Source: Humulus lupulus (taxonomy: Eukaryota > Streptophyta > Magnoliopsida > Rosales > Cannabaceae). Taken from it: a DNA stretch of 64,000 nt. A program made the translations under genes and the position numbers. The notes below the pieces were generated by a model, which worked only from the letters and a program-made list of their open reading frames with translations, did no database searches and was not told the origin of the DNA. Below, piece after piece: positions 44,430 through 55,864 of this stretch. Location: assembly GCF_963169125.1 (NCBI RefSeq), contig NC_084795.1, positions 187,710,214 to 187,774,213 on the forward strand, in the 5' to 3' direction. Position 1 is the stretch's first letter; each line of letters begins with the position of its first letter.

Positions 44430-45330
44430 TAGAATCGGGAGGGAGCGAGACCGTCTGTCTAGAAGCAGGTGGTCTTGAAGTTCAAAGGATGATTTAGAAT
44501 ATACTCGAATAGTTGCTTCTTCTTCGGGTAGCTTGAGAGATAGTAGAACCCATCCCCACCATGAGCTCGGGAAGGGTTGCTTTTGAGGAAAAAAAGGTAC
44601 AAGATCTGGTGTACTGTGGGCTCCTCCCACTTCATCTCCTTGTACAATGACTTCAACACAGATAGAACCCTGTATGAGTTTGTCTGGAGTAAGAATAGAG
44701 TTATGCCAGCGTAGTACAGAAAGCTCCAGAAGTAATCCTTTAGGGGTTGTAAAGCTCTGACTCGTAGGTGCTCACGGCTCCAGGCCACGAGCATGAATTT
44801 TCTATCTGGATCATCTTCGCCAGGAGCAAAACAACTCCTTTCATCGAAGCTGGCTGGGTGACAGACTAAAATCCTAGAAAGCTTCAACCCCTAGCAAGAG
44901 AGTGGCTCAGAAATTTTTTGGGTCAAAGTAATCTAGTAGTGTTCAACCTCGAAGAAAGATCTCTCCAAGATCGAGATATAAAGGGATTTGGGGGCTTTGA
45001 TCGGTTGGTTAGAAGAACCCTCCATAAGGTTGAATACGAGCTCACCAGGTGGAAAGGCTATTGTAACTTTGAGTTTGGGGTCTAATGGAATAGGTCGGAT
45101 CTCAGGATCTGGGTCGGGATAGGCTGCCACTCGGAGTCTCTTCCTTTTTATCTCTTCGACCTCCTCAATTTGACATCAAAAATGGGTTGTATATCCTCTT
45201 GCTCGCACCTTTCTTTGTGCTCGTGGATCAGTCTCTAATTTTGGGTGAAAGGCGATTCAGGAATGGGAGTTGATGAGTGGTATGGAATAGCAAAATTGGG
45301 CCCCCATCGATTCTCAAAGTACTGCGACAT
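44430..45330 (-). pseudogene. Element B antisense gene, exon 1: retroelement-associated domain
   Basis: Minus strand. ATG at 45,330 directly after a 3' splice site (TTCCTTGCTAG): MSQYFENRWGPNFAIPYHSS. Stops follow, then YPDPDPEIRPIPLDPKLKV, FFEVEHY and, at 44,887-44,459, CHPASFDERSCFAPGEDD, LQPLKDYFWSFLYYAGIT, LQTNSYRVLSVLKSLYKEMKW, LYLFFLKSNPSRAHGGDGFYYLSSYPKK and NHPLNFKTTCF. Here the central part is unbroken where element A has a frameshift, so B is the better guide to the domain. It resembles Transposase_28-type domains (PLKDYF...L..NSYRVL). Confidence 0.65.
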
Positions 45331-45895
45331 CTAGCAAGGAAGAAAAAGGTAAAGGCCCATTATATAAAAAATAATAAAAGAGGAAGGGGTTAAAATATTG
45401 ATAACTTGAGCTCAAAAACTCGAGATTACCCCGATCGAGCCTGAAGGCTGGAAAAGACGAGATTGACTCGGATATCTATTTCGAACTATTGTAAAGTTCG
45501 GGCATTGAGCGTGCACCCACGCGACATTGGGACAGTTATTGCCAGTTTATAAGAATCCTGAATTTTTAGGGAAAAAGTTGGAAGTTACTCGAAAAGGTGA
45601 TATTTTCGAGATTTTTGCATTAAAACTCTAATCAAAAACCTTATTTCTTAAGCTACATGAAACCTATGATCAAAAACCCCATTACAAGAAAAACTCCATT
45701 TTTACCTGTTTTTACCAGATTTTTTTATTGTCTAAATCGTGATCTTAATCATGCCAAATTTACTCAAATTAAAAAAATTGCTTAATGTCTGAAAGGAGCC
45801 ATAAAATTTGGTAAGAACCAGAAAGCCGTCTTCATGCACGAAAGAAATGCATAAACAAGAAAAAAAATACATATATAAGCAGGAAAGATCAGAGC

Positions 45896-45990
45896 ACTTA
45901 CGCGAATTGAATCGAGGATACGATGAGATCATGGACTGAAGTAGAAGAAGAAAGAATGATTTGGAATGGCTTTGCTTCTTTTGTTGAGAA
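45896..45990 (-). promoter_or_regulatory. Leader exon end and 5' splice site of the element B antisense gene
   Basis: Minus strand CAATTCGC/GTAAGTGCTC, with the donor at 45,901-45,896, at the same place as the element A donor (27,443). The intron would end at 45,331. The distance from polypurine tract to donor is about 220 bp here against about 470 bp in A; the missing part would include the TATA box. Confidence 0.5.
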
Positions 45991-46125
45991 AACATGCAAA
46001 AAGAGCTCTGGTTCTTTCTTTCTTCTTCTTCTCTCTGGTATGTATTTTTTGAAAAGTAAAAGTGAGAATGGGGTCAAAAGTTTCCTTCTCTTAGGATTCA
46101 AACCGACACTTTTGAGGGGGCAAAA

Positions 46126-46892
46126 TGTTACACCCAAATTTCGAGGATGAATAAATCAGTCTCGAAATGTAGGCTCATAAAGAGTTTGTTCAAAAATAAC
46201 AAATAGTGGTTGAATACTTATATAAATATGCATGATTCCTTGCCTGTTCTTGTTGGCGATCGAGCACAAGTTTAAGAGGCTCGAGCTTAAAGTTCAAGCT
46301 CGAAAGAAAGAATCTTCTTCGATACATATGGGTATTATTCGAACCTTAGTTGTGAGCTCGAAGACATTGGTCTTCGAAGATTGAGTTTGATGACACCACT
46401 AGCTGAGGAGGAGGATGACTAGAATAATGAGCTCGAAGTATTGGTTGATCTCGAAAGCGCGTTAATCTTGCATTCGAGGTCACCAATGTGTTTTGCACAC
46501 AACAATTGTTAGGAAATCCCTATTCCTTAGGAATTTGTTGTTATATGATATTAAATCCCAATTATCATGGGATATTATGTATTTATTTACATTTATTTCA
46601 GATTTGAATAACTGGTTGTAACTTCCATGAATCAGGGGAAGATATTCTCCTAATCAGGCTTATAAATAGCCTGGTAATTTTCATTTGTGTTCACGCACAA
46701 ATTGGTATTGTGAATACTCTGCCGAATTGATTTGAGAAAGCTTTGAAAGAGTATTAAGATCAATAATATTAACTCGTGGACTAGACAGATTTTAACTGCT
46801 GATCCACGTAAAAGTTCTATTGTTCTTTTCTTTTTTTATGAAATATTGTTTAGTGCTCTTCATATTTAAGTTCACAAAAAACGACATCAACA
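46126..46892 (+). mobile_element. Element B 3' LTR
   Basis: Directly follows the polypurine tract GAGGGGGCAAAA (46,114-46,125). Runs TGTTACACCC to CATCAACA and aligns with the 5' LTR along its full length, with scattered differences. Confidence 0.9.
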
Positions 46893-47136
46893 CACTTGTT
46901 TGATTTTATTTCATTTTTATTGATGTTATACTTTTGAACTTATGGTATTATTGTATACCACTTATGCCCGCTTAATATCCTATGATTACAATTTTAGGTT
47001 ATTGAATTTTGAGAGCTTGCAAAAAGAATAACAATAAAAATACACAAAATTTGAATAAATATCACTGCTTTATTGACAAAAAGAAAAAATCAAGTAAAAG
47101 ATTGGTTACAAATGAATAAACATAATTCCTACTTTA
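46893..47136. other. Element A spacer, right of element B
   Basis: Continuation of the spacer seen at 31,018-31,675, starting with the CACTT target duplication. No coding signal. Confidence 0.7.
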
Positions 47137-48350
47137 CTAATAATAAGGTCGTAGATGTTCACCATTCCAAGCTCGTGATACAATTTCTCCAATCATAATC
47201 GCTATTTTATAAGCACCAGGTCGAATAATGGATTTGATTTGGTAAGGTCCTTCCCAATTATGCCCGAGCATGCCTGCCGAGGGGTCTCGTGTGGCCAAAA
47301 ACACGCGTCTGAGCACCAAATCTTTCAATCGAAATTTTATGTCTCGAATTCTCTTGTTGAAATATCTTGTAGCCCTTTGATGGTATGCACTGTCTCAAAT
47401 TCACTTTTTTCAATTAGATCTAGTGTTTCTTTGAGCTGGGATTGGTTTGAGGTATGGTTTTATGCCTCGCATCTGATTATTGGGATTTTGACCACAATAG
47501 GTAGCATAGCTTTGCAACCATAAGCTAAGGAGAAGGGGGTATGTCCTGTAGAGGTCCGGGCTGTCGTTCTGCATGCCCATAGAATATGTGGTAACTCCTC
47601 TGGCCATTTTCCTTTAGCCTGTTTGAGCCATTTCTTAATAGAACTCTCCAGAGTTTTGTTCACTGCTTCGACCTGGCTATTTGCTTGTGGATGGGCTCCA
47701 CAGGAAAAACTTTTGATTATCCCATTCTTTTCACATAACTGTGTAAACAGTTTGCTATCGAGCTGGGTCCCATTGTCTGATACTATTTTCCTTAGTACAC
47801 CATATCGAAAAATTATGTTTTTCACCACGAAATCCAAAACTTTCTTCGAGGTGATAGTTGCGAGTGGTTCGGCCTCGGTCCACTTTGTAAAGTAATCAAC
47901 AACGACTACGACATATTTTACTTCCCCTTTTCTTGTTGGTAAGGATCTTATGAGATTGATTCCCCATACAATGAATGTCCATGGAGTGCTCATCATAGTG
48001 AGCTCGGTTGGTGGAGTTTGCAGGATTGAAGTGAACCGTTGACACTTGTCACGATGCTTGACGTATTCGATCGATTTCGCTTTAACGGTAGGAAAGAAGT
48101 ATCCTTGCCTAATAACCTTTTTTGATAGATTATGTCCCCTAGTGTTGTCTCTACAAAATCCTTCATGGATTTCTTCTAAAAAAATTCTGGCTTCGGGTGG
48201 GGTTACACACCTTAGCAGTGGCATAGAATGCCCTCTTCTATACAACTTCCCTTCCAAGCTAGTGTACCTTGGTATCTTGTACATAAGTTTCCTAGCCTCA
48301 TTCTAGTACGCTAGGAGGTTCCTGATTTTGAGGTAGTTAATTATAGGGGT
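47137..48350 (-). pseudogene. Element A integrase
   Basis: Minus strand, open for 274 codons at 48,284-47,460. Zinc-binding part EGFCRDNTRGH and RDKCQRF (the first Cys of the CxxC pair has become Arg). The catalytic core is complete in its acidic triad: VVDYFTKWTEAEPL, VSDNGTQLD and SQVEAVNKTLE, with 35 residues between the second Asp and the Glu. Then LPHILWACRTTARTSTGHTPF and, after a frame change, RRVFLATRDPSAG, NWEGPYQIKSI and SRAWNGEHLRPYY at the stop (47,137). It lacks a chromodomain, as expected for Tat. Best preserved integrase in the window. Confidence 0.9.
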
Positions 48351-48362
48351 CATCCAGGTACG

Positions 48363-48854
48363 TTATGAGTCAATCAAGTTGACGTCTTCTTCTTCAGGCT
48401 CGGCTGTGCTTGGGACTAGTAGGAACTTGACCGGCACCACATTGAGTGCATCAGCTTCTTTGGTTGTGGCGAGCCTAGCTAGAATGTTTTCATTCAAGTT
48501 TTTCTCCCATGGAACCTGTTCAACGACATAGAACTCGAATTTCCTGAATGATGCCATGACTTTCTCCAAGCAAGCTGCCATTTTAATGCCACGAGCCTAA
48601 TATTCTCCTAAGACCTAGTTAACGACCGACTGGGAATCACTATAATGGCCTTCTTTATTCGAAGTCCTTCTAATAGTGCTTCGTATTCAGCCTCATAATT
48701 TGATGCCTCAAAGCCAAACCGTAAGGCTGAATAAAAATGATTCCCTGCCGGAGTGATCAAAATAATTCATGCCCTTGATCCATTCTCATTTGAAGACCCA
48801 TCGACGTAAAGTCTCCATAGCTCGCGAGTTGGGATTATGACTTCCTTGTTAGGG
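48363..48854 (-). pseudogene. Element A second RNase H domain (left part)
   Basis: Minus strand: MAACLEKVMASFRKFEFYVVEQVPWEKNLN then ILARLATTKEAD (ADALARLA in intact relatives), preceded by residues equivalent to RLYVDGSSNENGS and NYEAEYEAL in broken frame. The domain is separated from RT by solo LTR 3. Confidence 0.75.
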
Positions 48855-48859
48855 ATTCC

Positions 48860-51284
48860 TATAATACCCTACAACCTTAGAGCCGTTACTAAGTGATTTT
48901 AAAATGTGCAATTAACTCACTAAACGAGGTTTTTAGAACAAAAGTGTGACTAAGCAAAAGTTAAGGCTGTAATCTTTGAAAATACTATATTTCATTGAAA
49001 ATTTCAAGTGTCTAACATTTGGGATCCCAAAGTAAGGTTTAAAAAATATTTACAACCCAAAATAGGTTTACAGTTAATTAACTATCAAAATCAAAGTTTA
49101 ATACAGCCATTTCTCAAAATGCCCCCAACCAAAGCAGTCGGGCAAGCCAAACATGTACGTGCTGCTTCATGCTCTCCGTACTGATGGCTGGTTGACTTTT
49201 TCTTTTCCCTTACCTGCAACACAGAGCACCCGTGAGCCGAAGCCCAGCAAGAAAACTCAAACAGCACATAACATATGCATATTATATAATCAACATACCA
49301 GATAATCCATAGATAAACTGATAGTCCTTCAGACTAAACAAATACGGCCATGCCGTCCCAGAAGCCTTACCAAAGCCTGGGGTCCCGGTTCTCACTGTAA
49401 GGATGTCCCATGTATCCATTGGGGTCTCACCCTAACAATAAGCACTCCATGTGCTAAGTGTTATTCCCGGCTCCACTTCCATTCTCGGCCTTCGCCGTTC
49501 TCGGCCTTCGTCGTTCTCGGCTCCTTGCTGTTCCCGGCTCCTACGCCGTTCATTCTACTATAATCACATATAGCATAACTCAAACAACATTCAAGCATAT
49601 AATAATTCAATCAAGGCTACACCCTAACATGTAATACAATCTAGGACTATGCCCTGCAACAACACTATGGGCCCATGCCCTGCTCTACGGGTGCTACAGT
49701 TTTCTTACCTATATCCCGAGCTCCTCAATGCACCAAAGTCACGAGCACGGTCCTCTATCCCGAGCCTCTCCGAAAACCTAGTCACAACACATGAAAAACA
49801 CTCTTTAATACTAACCAATCCAAAACCACTTCCCAAGACCGATCCCGTACTCTCGAAACCTCCAGTTTCCCAAAACGATGTAACGAAAACATCCCCCAAG
49901 CCCCCAGGGCAAAAGCCCTAAAATGCAAAATTTCCTTGCCTAGAAAATAGCCTAGCGCCGCGGCACTACCCTTTGAGGGCCGCGGCGCCCAGAAAGTTCC
50001 CCAAGCTCCTGATGCAAACTTGCGCCGTGGCGCCAAAGAACAAGGCCGCGGCGCCCCTTCGCGAATTCAGAATTTTGGTTTTTCCCCTGCATTTTCCCCG
50101 AGACAAAACACCTCCAATCCAACCCAAACACAAACCTAAACCCCAAAATCAATTTAAAACCCCAAATGAACCATTTTATAACCTATAAACACTAACAACA
50201 AGGTCAAACATACAATCACACCCATAATCCACACTTTGGTTTCAGATTTCAGAAACTTAAACCATAGCTTTTAAAACTTAAACCAAGGCTTGAAAATTGT
50301 AAACCATGCTTCCAAATTCTTAAACCACATCAGATACGAAAATTCAAAGATGTTTAAAACTCTTACCTCAATCAAGAATTCAACTTGGAGCTGCTTTCCC
50401 AATCAAATTCCAAGCTCAATCACAAAGTCAAGCTGAACCTAACCTCAATTCATCGCAATAATTCACCAAACAAAACACACAACTCAATTCTCAATTCCAT
50501 GATATTCTTAACTGAATTCTACAACATATACACAGAATTTCCTTACCTCAATATGTTGAATAATCCTCTAAATTTCCTAGCTTTGATCCCCTTCTTGATC
50601 CCAAGAGACTTGCCCTTCCTCCCTTCCTTCTTGCCCTTAGTTTTCCCTTTTCTCCTCTAGGTTTTCTTCCAATTTTAGCAAAATCAGAATATGACTAAGT
50701 ATAAAATGTGAATCATCTTTTCCCTCAGCTGAAGGTTTCTATATTCTGCCAAAAGACCACATTACCCCTCCATGTAATTCCTTTCCTAACTAAACCTCAA
50801 GGGCATTTTTGCCATTTTACCTTTCCTACAATTCTACCATTTTTCTCATCTAAAATTGTTACTCTCAATAGTTACCAATGGTCACTCAAGTTACTCAATT
50901 ACCATTAACCATTAACTCACAAACTCAAATAATAAAATTCCCAAAATACCCCTAGGCTCCTCTTGAGCCGGGTATTTAATCTCGTTGTGACTTTTAAACT
51001 AATTAGCTCCCTAGGACCGTCTCAGCACGTGCATCACAATAATATCACCACTCACACGTGGTATTAATCATATAACATAATTATTACATTTATGCCCTCA
51101 GCGGGCTAAGATTACCAATTTACCCCTAACAAACAAACGAGGCCCACATGCATATTTATTCCACCTAAACATGCATTCTAATCACATATTTATTTAAACT
51201 CATATATTAACATGTTAATTCATTTATTGCCCTCTAGGCACGCTAATCAAGGTCCTAAACCTTATTAGCAAATTGGGGTGTTAC
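48860..51284 (-). mobile_element. Solo LTR 3, same family as solo LTRs 1 and 2, TSD ATTCC
   Basis: Left end TATAATACCC (TG mutated to TA), right end GGGGTGTTACA. ATTCC flanks it at 48,855-48,859 and 51,285-51,289. It aligns with the other two solo LTRs throughout (GATCCCAAAGTAAGG; CACGCTAATCAAGG). It lies within pol of element A, between the two RNase H domains. Confidence 0.88.
49465..49556. repeat. Minisatellite inside solo LTR 3
   Basis: Four to five units of about 18 bp on CGGCCTTCGCCGTTCT, in register with the arrays at 4,450 and 9,420. Confidence 0.65.
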
Positions 51285-52630
51285 AATTCCCATACATTCA
51301 ATTATGAAATCTTCTAAGGCTTGCCCTTTTATTGATAAGTGATCTTGAATTGTCTGAGTTTGACCGCCCATTTTAGCAGTCTTATGGACGACTCAGGTTT
51401 TGACAACACATGTCTTAATGTGCCTAGAAGTAAGGTCGGAGCTTTCGAGATGCATGTATCAAGCACAAGGTCAACTTATCCATTAATGGATATCTTGACT
51501 CTGCCCCCAATAACCTTTTACTAACATAGTAAACATACTTTTGTACTTTCTTATCCTCCCGAACAAGTACTGCGCTGATGGCATGCTCAATTGTGGCAAG
51601 ATATAAGTACAATACTGCCTCTGTGATTGGTATGGATAAGATTGCTGGTTCAACGAGGTGCTTTTTAAGAGCTTGAAAAGCAAGCTCACACTCCGACCAT
51701 TAAAATTTCTTGCCTCCTCTCAAAAGATCAAAGAACGGAAGGCATCTGTCTGTAGATTTCAATATGAACCTACCTAAGGTCGCCATTCGTCCAGTTAAAT
51801 TCTGGACTTCTTTATGTTTTCGAGGTGAGGCCATATCGATTAATGCCTTGATCTTACACAAGTTTTCCTTTATGCCCTGAGCATTTACTATGAATCTGAG
51901 AAACTTTCCTGAGGATACTCCAAATGAGCATTTTTGTGGGTTAAGTCTCATGTTGTATTTCTGGAGTGTAGCATAGCATTCTGCGAGATCACCAACATAG
52001 TTACAGTTATGCTTGGACTTGATCATCATGTCATCCACATAAACCTCCATGTTATTCCCTATTTTCTCAGCAACCATCCTATTTACCAATCTCTGGTATG
52101 TGGCCCCAGTGTTCTTGAGTCCAAAAGGCATCACATTGTAGTAGTACAAACCCTTATCATTCATAAACTCGTATGTTCCTAGTCAGGTGCATGCATGGCC
52201 ATCTGGTTATATCTAGTATATGCATCCATGAATGACATGATGCCGTGACCTACAGTGGCATATGTGAGCTGATCAATTTGAGGTATGGGAAAGAAATCCT
52301 TTGGACATGCCTTGTTGAGGTTCGAATAATCAATTCAAGTTCGCCACTAGCCATTGGGCTTCGAAATAACACAGGATTTGCTATCCAATCGGGATAGAAA
52401 GCATCTCAGATAAACCGATTTGCCTTTTTCATTTCGATCTCTTCTTTCAAGGCTTTCTTCCTTTCGTCGTCCAGGAGCCTTCCTTTTTGTTGCTTTGGAG
52501 GGAATCCTTTGTCTATGTTGAGCGCATGGCTTATAATGTTTGGGTTGATCCCAATCATGTCTGAATGTGACCATGCCAACACATCTTGATTTTCCCTCAG
52601 GGAGCAGATTTATTGCTATCTCGCATCTTT
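51285..52630 (-). pseudogene. Element A reverse transcriptase and first RNase H
   Basis: Minus strand. RT open at 52,164-51,700: YYYNVMPFGLKNTGATYQRLVNRM, catalytic box VYVDDMMIKS (intact), LNPQKCSFGV, VNAQGIKEN, LTGRMATLGRFILKSTDRCLPFF. RNase H follows in broken frames: LSHSVSAVLVREDKKVQKYVYYVSKRLLGAESRYP-like residues and LCLIHASRKLRPYF (51,612-51,424). The upstream RT part (52,600-52,170) contains NPNIISHALNID and a degenerate DAFYPDWIANP. Cut at the left by solo LTR 3. Confidence 0.85.
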
Positions 52631-52649
52631 TGGGAGGTTCTTCCCTATC

Positions 52650-53490
52650 TTAACCACCCTAGTGATATCCTTTTCATCGAGCTCTATGTCCTCGAGCTCC
52701 TCGATTAGTTCGAGATTGGCCCTATCCTCTTTTATTCTGGGGTCGATTTCTTCTTCGACTTTGAAGACTGTTCCACTTATTTCTTGGATGACAACAAGTA
52801 CTAGTGCACTTGTTTTGCCCTTCCCCCTCATGGAGATGTTGTAGCATTCTCGGGCGGCAGCTAGTCTCCCTTAGCGTCGCGATGCCACTAGGTTTTGGGA
52901 ACTTGATGGCCAAGTGCCTCACAGATGAAACTGCCCCCAGCCCAATCAGGACTGGTCTCCTGAGCAGTACATTGTAGACCGATGGGGTGTCCACCACTAT
53001 GAACTCCATTATCTTGGTTATTGAGACTATATAGTCCCCGAAGGTCACTAGGAGTTCGATAGATCCTGCGCTGGATATTCTTTCCCTTGAAAATTCATAC
53101 AATGTCGTCGCATAGTCTTTCAAGTCTTGAATTAAGAGTCCCATCTTTTCCAAGGTTTCCTTATAAAAGATGTTGACCAAGCTCCCGTTATCAATCAGGA
53201 CCCTACGCACCCTTTTATTGGCGAGCTAGATTGTTATGACGAAAGAGTCATTATAGTGAAACTGGACGTGCGAGACGTCTTCTTCAGTGAAAGTAATGGG
53301 TTGATCTCAAACCTTTGTGGTTTTGGAGCTCGGGGTTCAAGTTCGTAGGGAGATCCGTCCCTTCTGTTGCGCTCGTTGACATATCTTTTTTGGGCATTTC
53401 TGCCCGACCAAGCGATATGCAGTCCTCTAGCAATGGTTACCAAATCCTCCCCTTCTATCGAGGGAGGTTGGTCATCCTCCCTTGCACATA
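52650..53490 (-). pseudogene. Element A protease
   Basis: Minus strand, open at 53,210-52,722: RRVLIDNGSLVNIFYKETLEKMG with the DNG catalytic segment, YNVLLRRPVLIGLGAVSSVRH, then a frame change into the acidic linker EEEIDPRIKEDRANLELIEELED at 52,770. The upstream piece (53,443-53,234) matches the gag-protease linker of element B (ARGLHIAWSGRNAQKRYVNE). Confidence 0.85.
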
Positions 53491-53499
53491 GGGTTGTAT

Positions 53500-55792
53500 T
53501 CCATTGGGTAGGCTATGTAGGAACTCCCATTTTTCCAGCCAAAGCTTAGGCTAGATTCCTATTTCGAAAATAATGCCCAAAAAATCCTCTCGAGATCAGG
53601 CCTTCGATCTCGTCCTTTAGTTGTCTGCATTAATCGGTGATATGAATGATGTCCCTATGGAATTTTCAGAATTTATTGGTATCTCTTTTAGAATTTTAAT
53701 TTCTCATTGGATCAGGTCGCCTAAACTGGACCTGGTTATCATTTGCAATAAAAATGTTCCTCCGAGTATCTGTAAGCTCGACATAAACTATGTAAATGGA
53801 GCAGTATTTATCTCCTTTTTTCCTTTTTCCCCCGTCTGCCTTTGAGTTATTCGCTTCATTTTTCTTCCTTTTTGAAGGGTTGTTTCCTGAGGGTCGCAAC
53901 ATTGAGGGCGTAGCCGAGGTTGAGGTTGAGTTGACATTCGTCGTTGTAGTTATAATAGGCTGAGGGGTTAATTTTAATGCTGACCTCACCTCTTCTTCAT
54001 TGACGAATCTTTGAGCCATGTTATTGAACTCGGTTATTGTCCGCTAGGGTTTCCTTTTCATGTCGTTCCAAAGGGGATGCCAAAGCAATACTCATGCTCG
54101 TACTGCCACTATCATCGACATTTCGTGCTCGTTCCACCTCTAAGTTGAATCTTGCCAGGTAGCTTTTTAATGACTCTCCTGGCTATTGTCTAACATTATT
54201 CAAGGCCGAGGCCTCGGGCCTGACACCTACCATGGCCTTGAATTTCTTCTTGACTTCCTTAGCCAGTTGTTCTCAAGACGAGATTGAGTGCCTTCGTAAT
54301 TTGTCGAACCATTTTTTTTCTAGTCCCGTGAGTGTGGTTGGAAAAAACATGCACCTAAGCTTGTATCCAACATTGCTAGCATGCATTATTGTGTTAAAAG
54401 TACTCAGATGACTATATGGGTCTAAGGTCCCATCAGAGGGTGCCACTTGGGGTATCTTGAATTCGTAAGGAAATGGAGTGTTTGATATGTGTGGAGCGAA
54501 AGGCTCGAGCTCCTCATCGGAGTCGTCAACCTTTTCCTTATTTCTTTCTTCTTGAAGGAGCCTGCATACTCTTTCAAGTTGGTTGATTCTTTCTTGGACC
54601 ATGTCCACTGGAGGAATAGCTTGCATTTGTTGTAGCTGGTTATTGTTTGTGAAAACTCCAGCTCCCTGCCCCAGTACAGGGTTATACTAATTCTCGTGTA
54701 CTGGCCGGATGGGCTCATTTTGGCTATTTAAATGTGTTCATAAATCTAGGTTTGGCTATTTAAATGTTTTGATTCAAGTGATCTCGAAGACCAGGATATT
54801 CATTCTGATAATTCCCAGTATTCCTGGGCTCAGTGTTGTATACACTCACTGATCTACTGAGGTCCAAATTTCCACTGAGGAAGTTGACATTACTCTCTGG
54901 TTGTTGTTGCGTGGCTCGATGGTTGCGAGGTGGTTTTTTAGCTTGCCCCCTTGCCCTAGTCATTTGTGACCTCGACATATGACTTCCCATTGGCTAGAAT
55001 GCCCTAAGTCCTCAGTGAGCCTCTCGTTCACCCCCATGTTTGGGTCGAGCCCTATGATTTCTATCTCGGCTCCTACCCCGACAAGGTCTGTAGGGTGCTC
55101 GCTCCCCCGTCCGGTTCCCATTAGGAGCTGGCTGGGGTGGCTCTCGAGTTGGAGAGTGTGTCTTACTTGCGAGGGAGGGTGCCTTATTGGTGATGGCAGT
55201 TTGGGTATGGAAGGTTCAAAATTGGCTCGGACAGGCTTCGGGTTGTTCTTGATAGGTTCAGGGTTATCATAACGAGCTATGGAAGGAGCTCGGTTATTCC
55301 CCATTCCAGCAGTTACACTTACTGTAGGGTTGCCCCTACCAATATTTTGAGAATTTCCCCTAGGATGACTGTTGCCGATATTTTTCCTTGGCTTCAGTTG
55401 GACTTGTTTGGCCCTTTGCTCAGCCATTCTAGTGGCCATACTCCCACGGGGTTGTCCTTTGGTTCTCTGAGTTAGTGCCTATACTTCATCGGCTTGCCTA
55501 GCCAATTCCTCATTTCATCATGTAGCTTTGGCTAGCTATTCGCGCAACCTGCGATTCTCCAATTCCACGATAGACACGTACCTTTTAGGATTATAGTGTA
55601 GATCCTCGTCGGGTATGGGGGTTTGAGCAGGTTGCCCCTGGAGGTTGACGATGCACTTCCCTCATCGGGGCTCTGATCTACCTTGGATTGCTACCCAGGC
55701 CTCCGTGGGTAGTTCTCAATTTGAAGAATTCTCTTCTCGAGGATTTGTGGTAATGGTTGCCCACAAGTTCTAGGGTTTTTTGTGGCGGCCAT
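53500..55792 (-). pseudogene. Element A gag
   Basis: Minus strand, ATG at 55,792 (MAATKNPRTCGQPLPQ), 72 bp after the LTR. Pieces in order: Pro/Asn-rich N-terminal region (55,439-54,960, LPSPIRHPPSQVRH); central domain (54,626-54,273, RINQLERVCRLLQEERNK, SNTPFPYEFKIPQVAPSDG, FPTTLTGLEKKWFDKL); Thr/Ser- and Lys-rich part (54,019-53,696, PSKRKKNEANNSK); and a degenerate knuckle region near 53,640 (KFHRDI...CRQLKDEIEGLISRGFF). It is colinear with gag of element B and broken by stops. Confidence 0.85.
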
Positions 55793-55843
55793 TGATGGTA
55801 TGCAGGGGGTTTTTGATTAAACAATACACTCATTTGCTTAATT

Positions 55844-55864
55844 CTCTCAACGAAAGCACCAAAC
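55844..55864 (-). promoter_or_regulatory. Element A primer-binding site
   Basis: Minus strand TTTGGTGCTTTCGTTGAGAG directly after the 5' LTR, the same site as in B and F. Confidence 0.75.

Larger units (their letters stand above)
31676..46892 (+). mobile_element. Element B: Tat-type gypsy retrotransposon nested in element A
   Basis: 5' LTR at 31,676-32,440 (765 bp), primer-binding site, gag-pol on the + strand, spacer, antisense gene on the minus strand, polypurine tract, and 3' LTR at 46,126-46,892 (767 bp). CACTT flanks it at 31,671-31,675 and 46,893-46,897. It is the same family as A but inserted in the opposite orientation. It carries a Cassandra TRIM and a 1.85-kb copia-type solo LTR, both inside its antisense gene. 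Coding parts are interrupted throughout. Confidence 0.92.
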
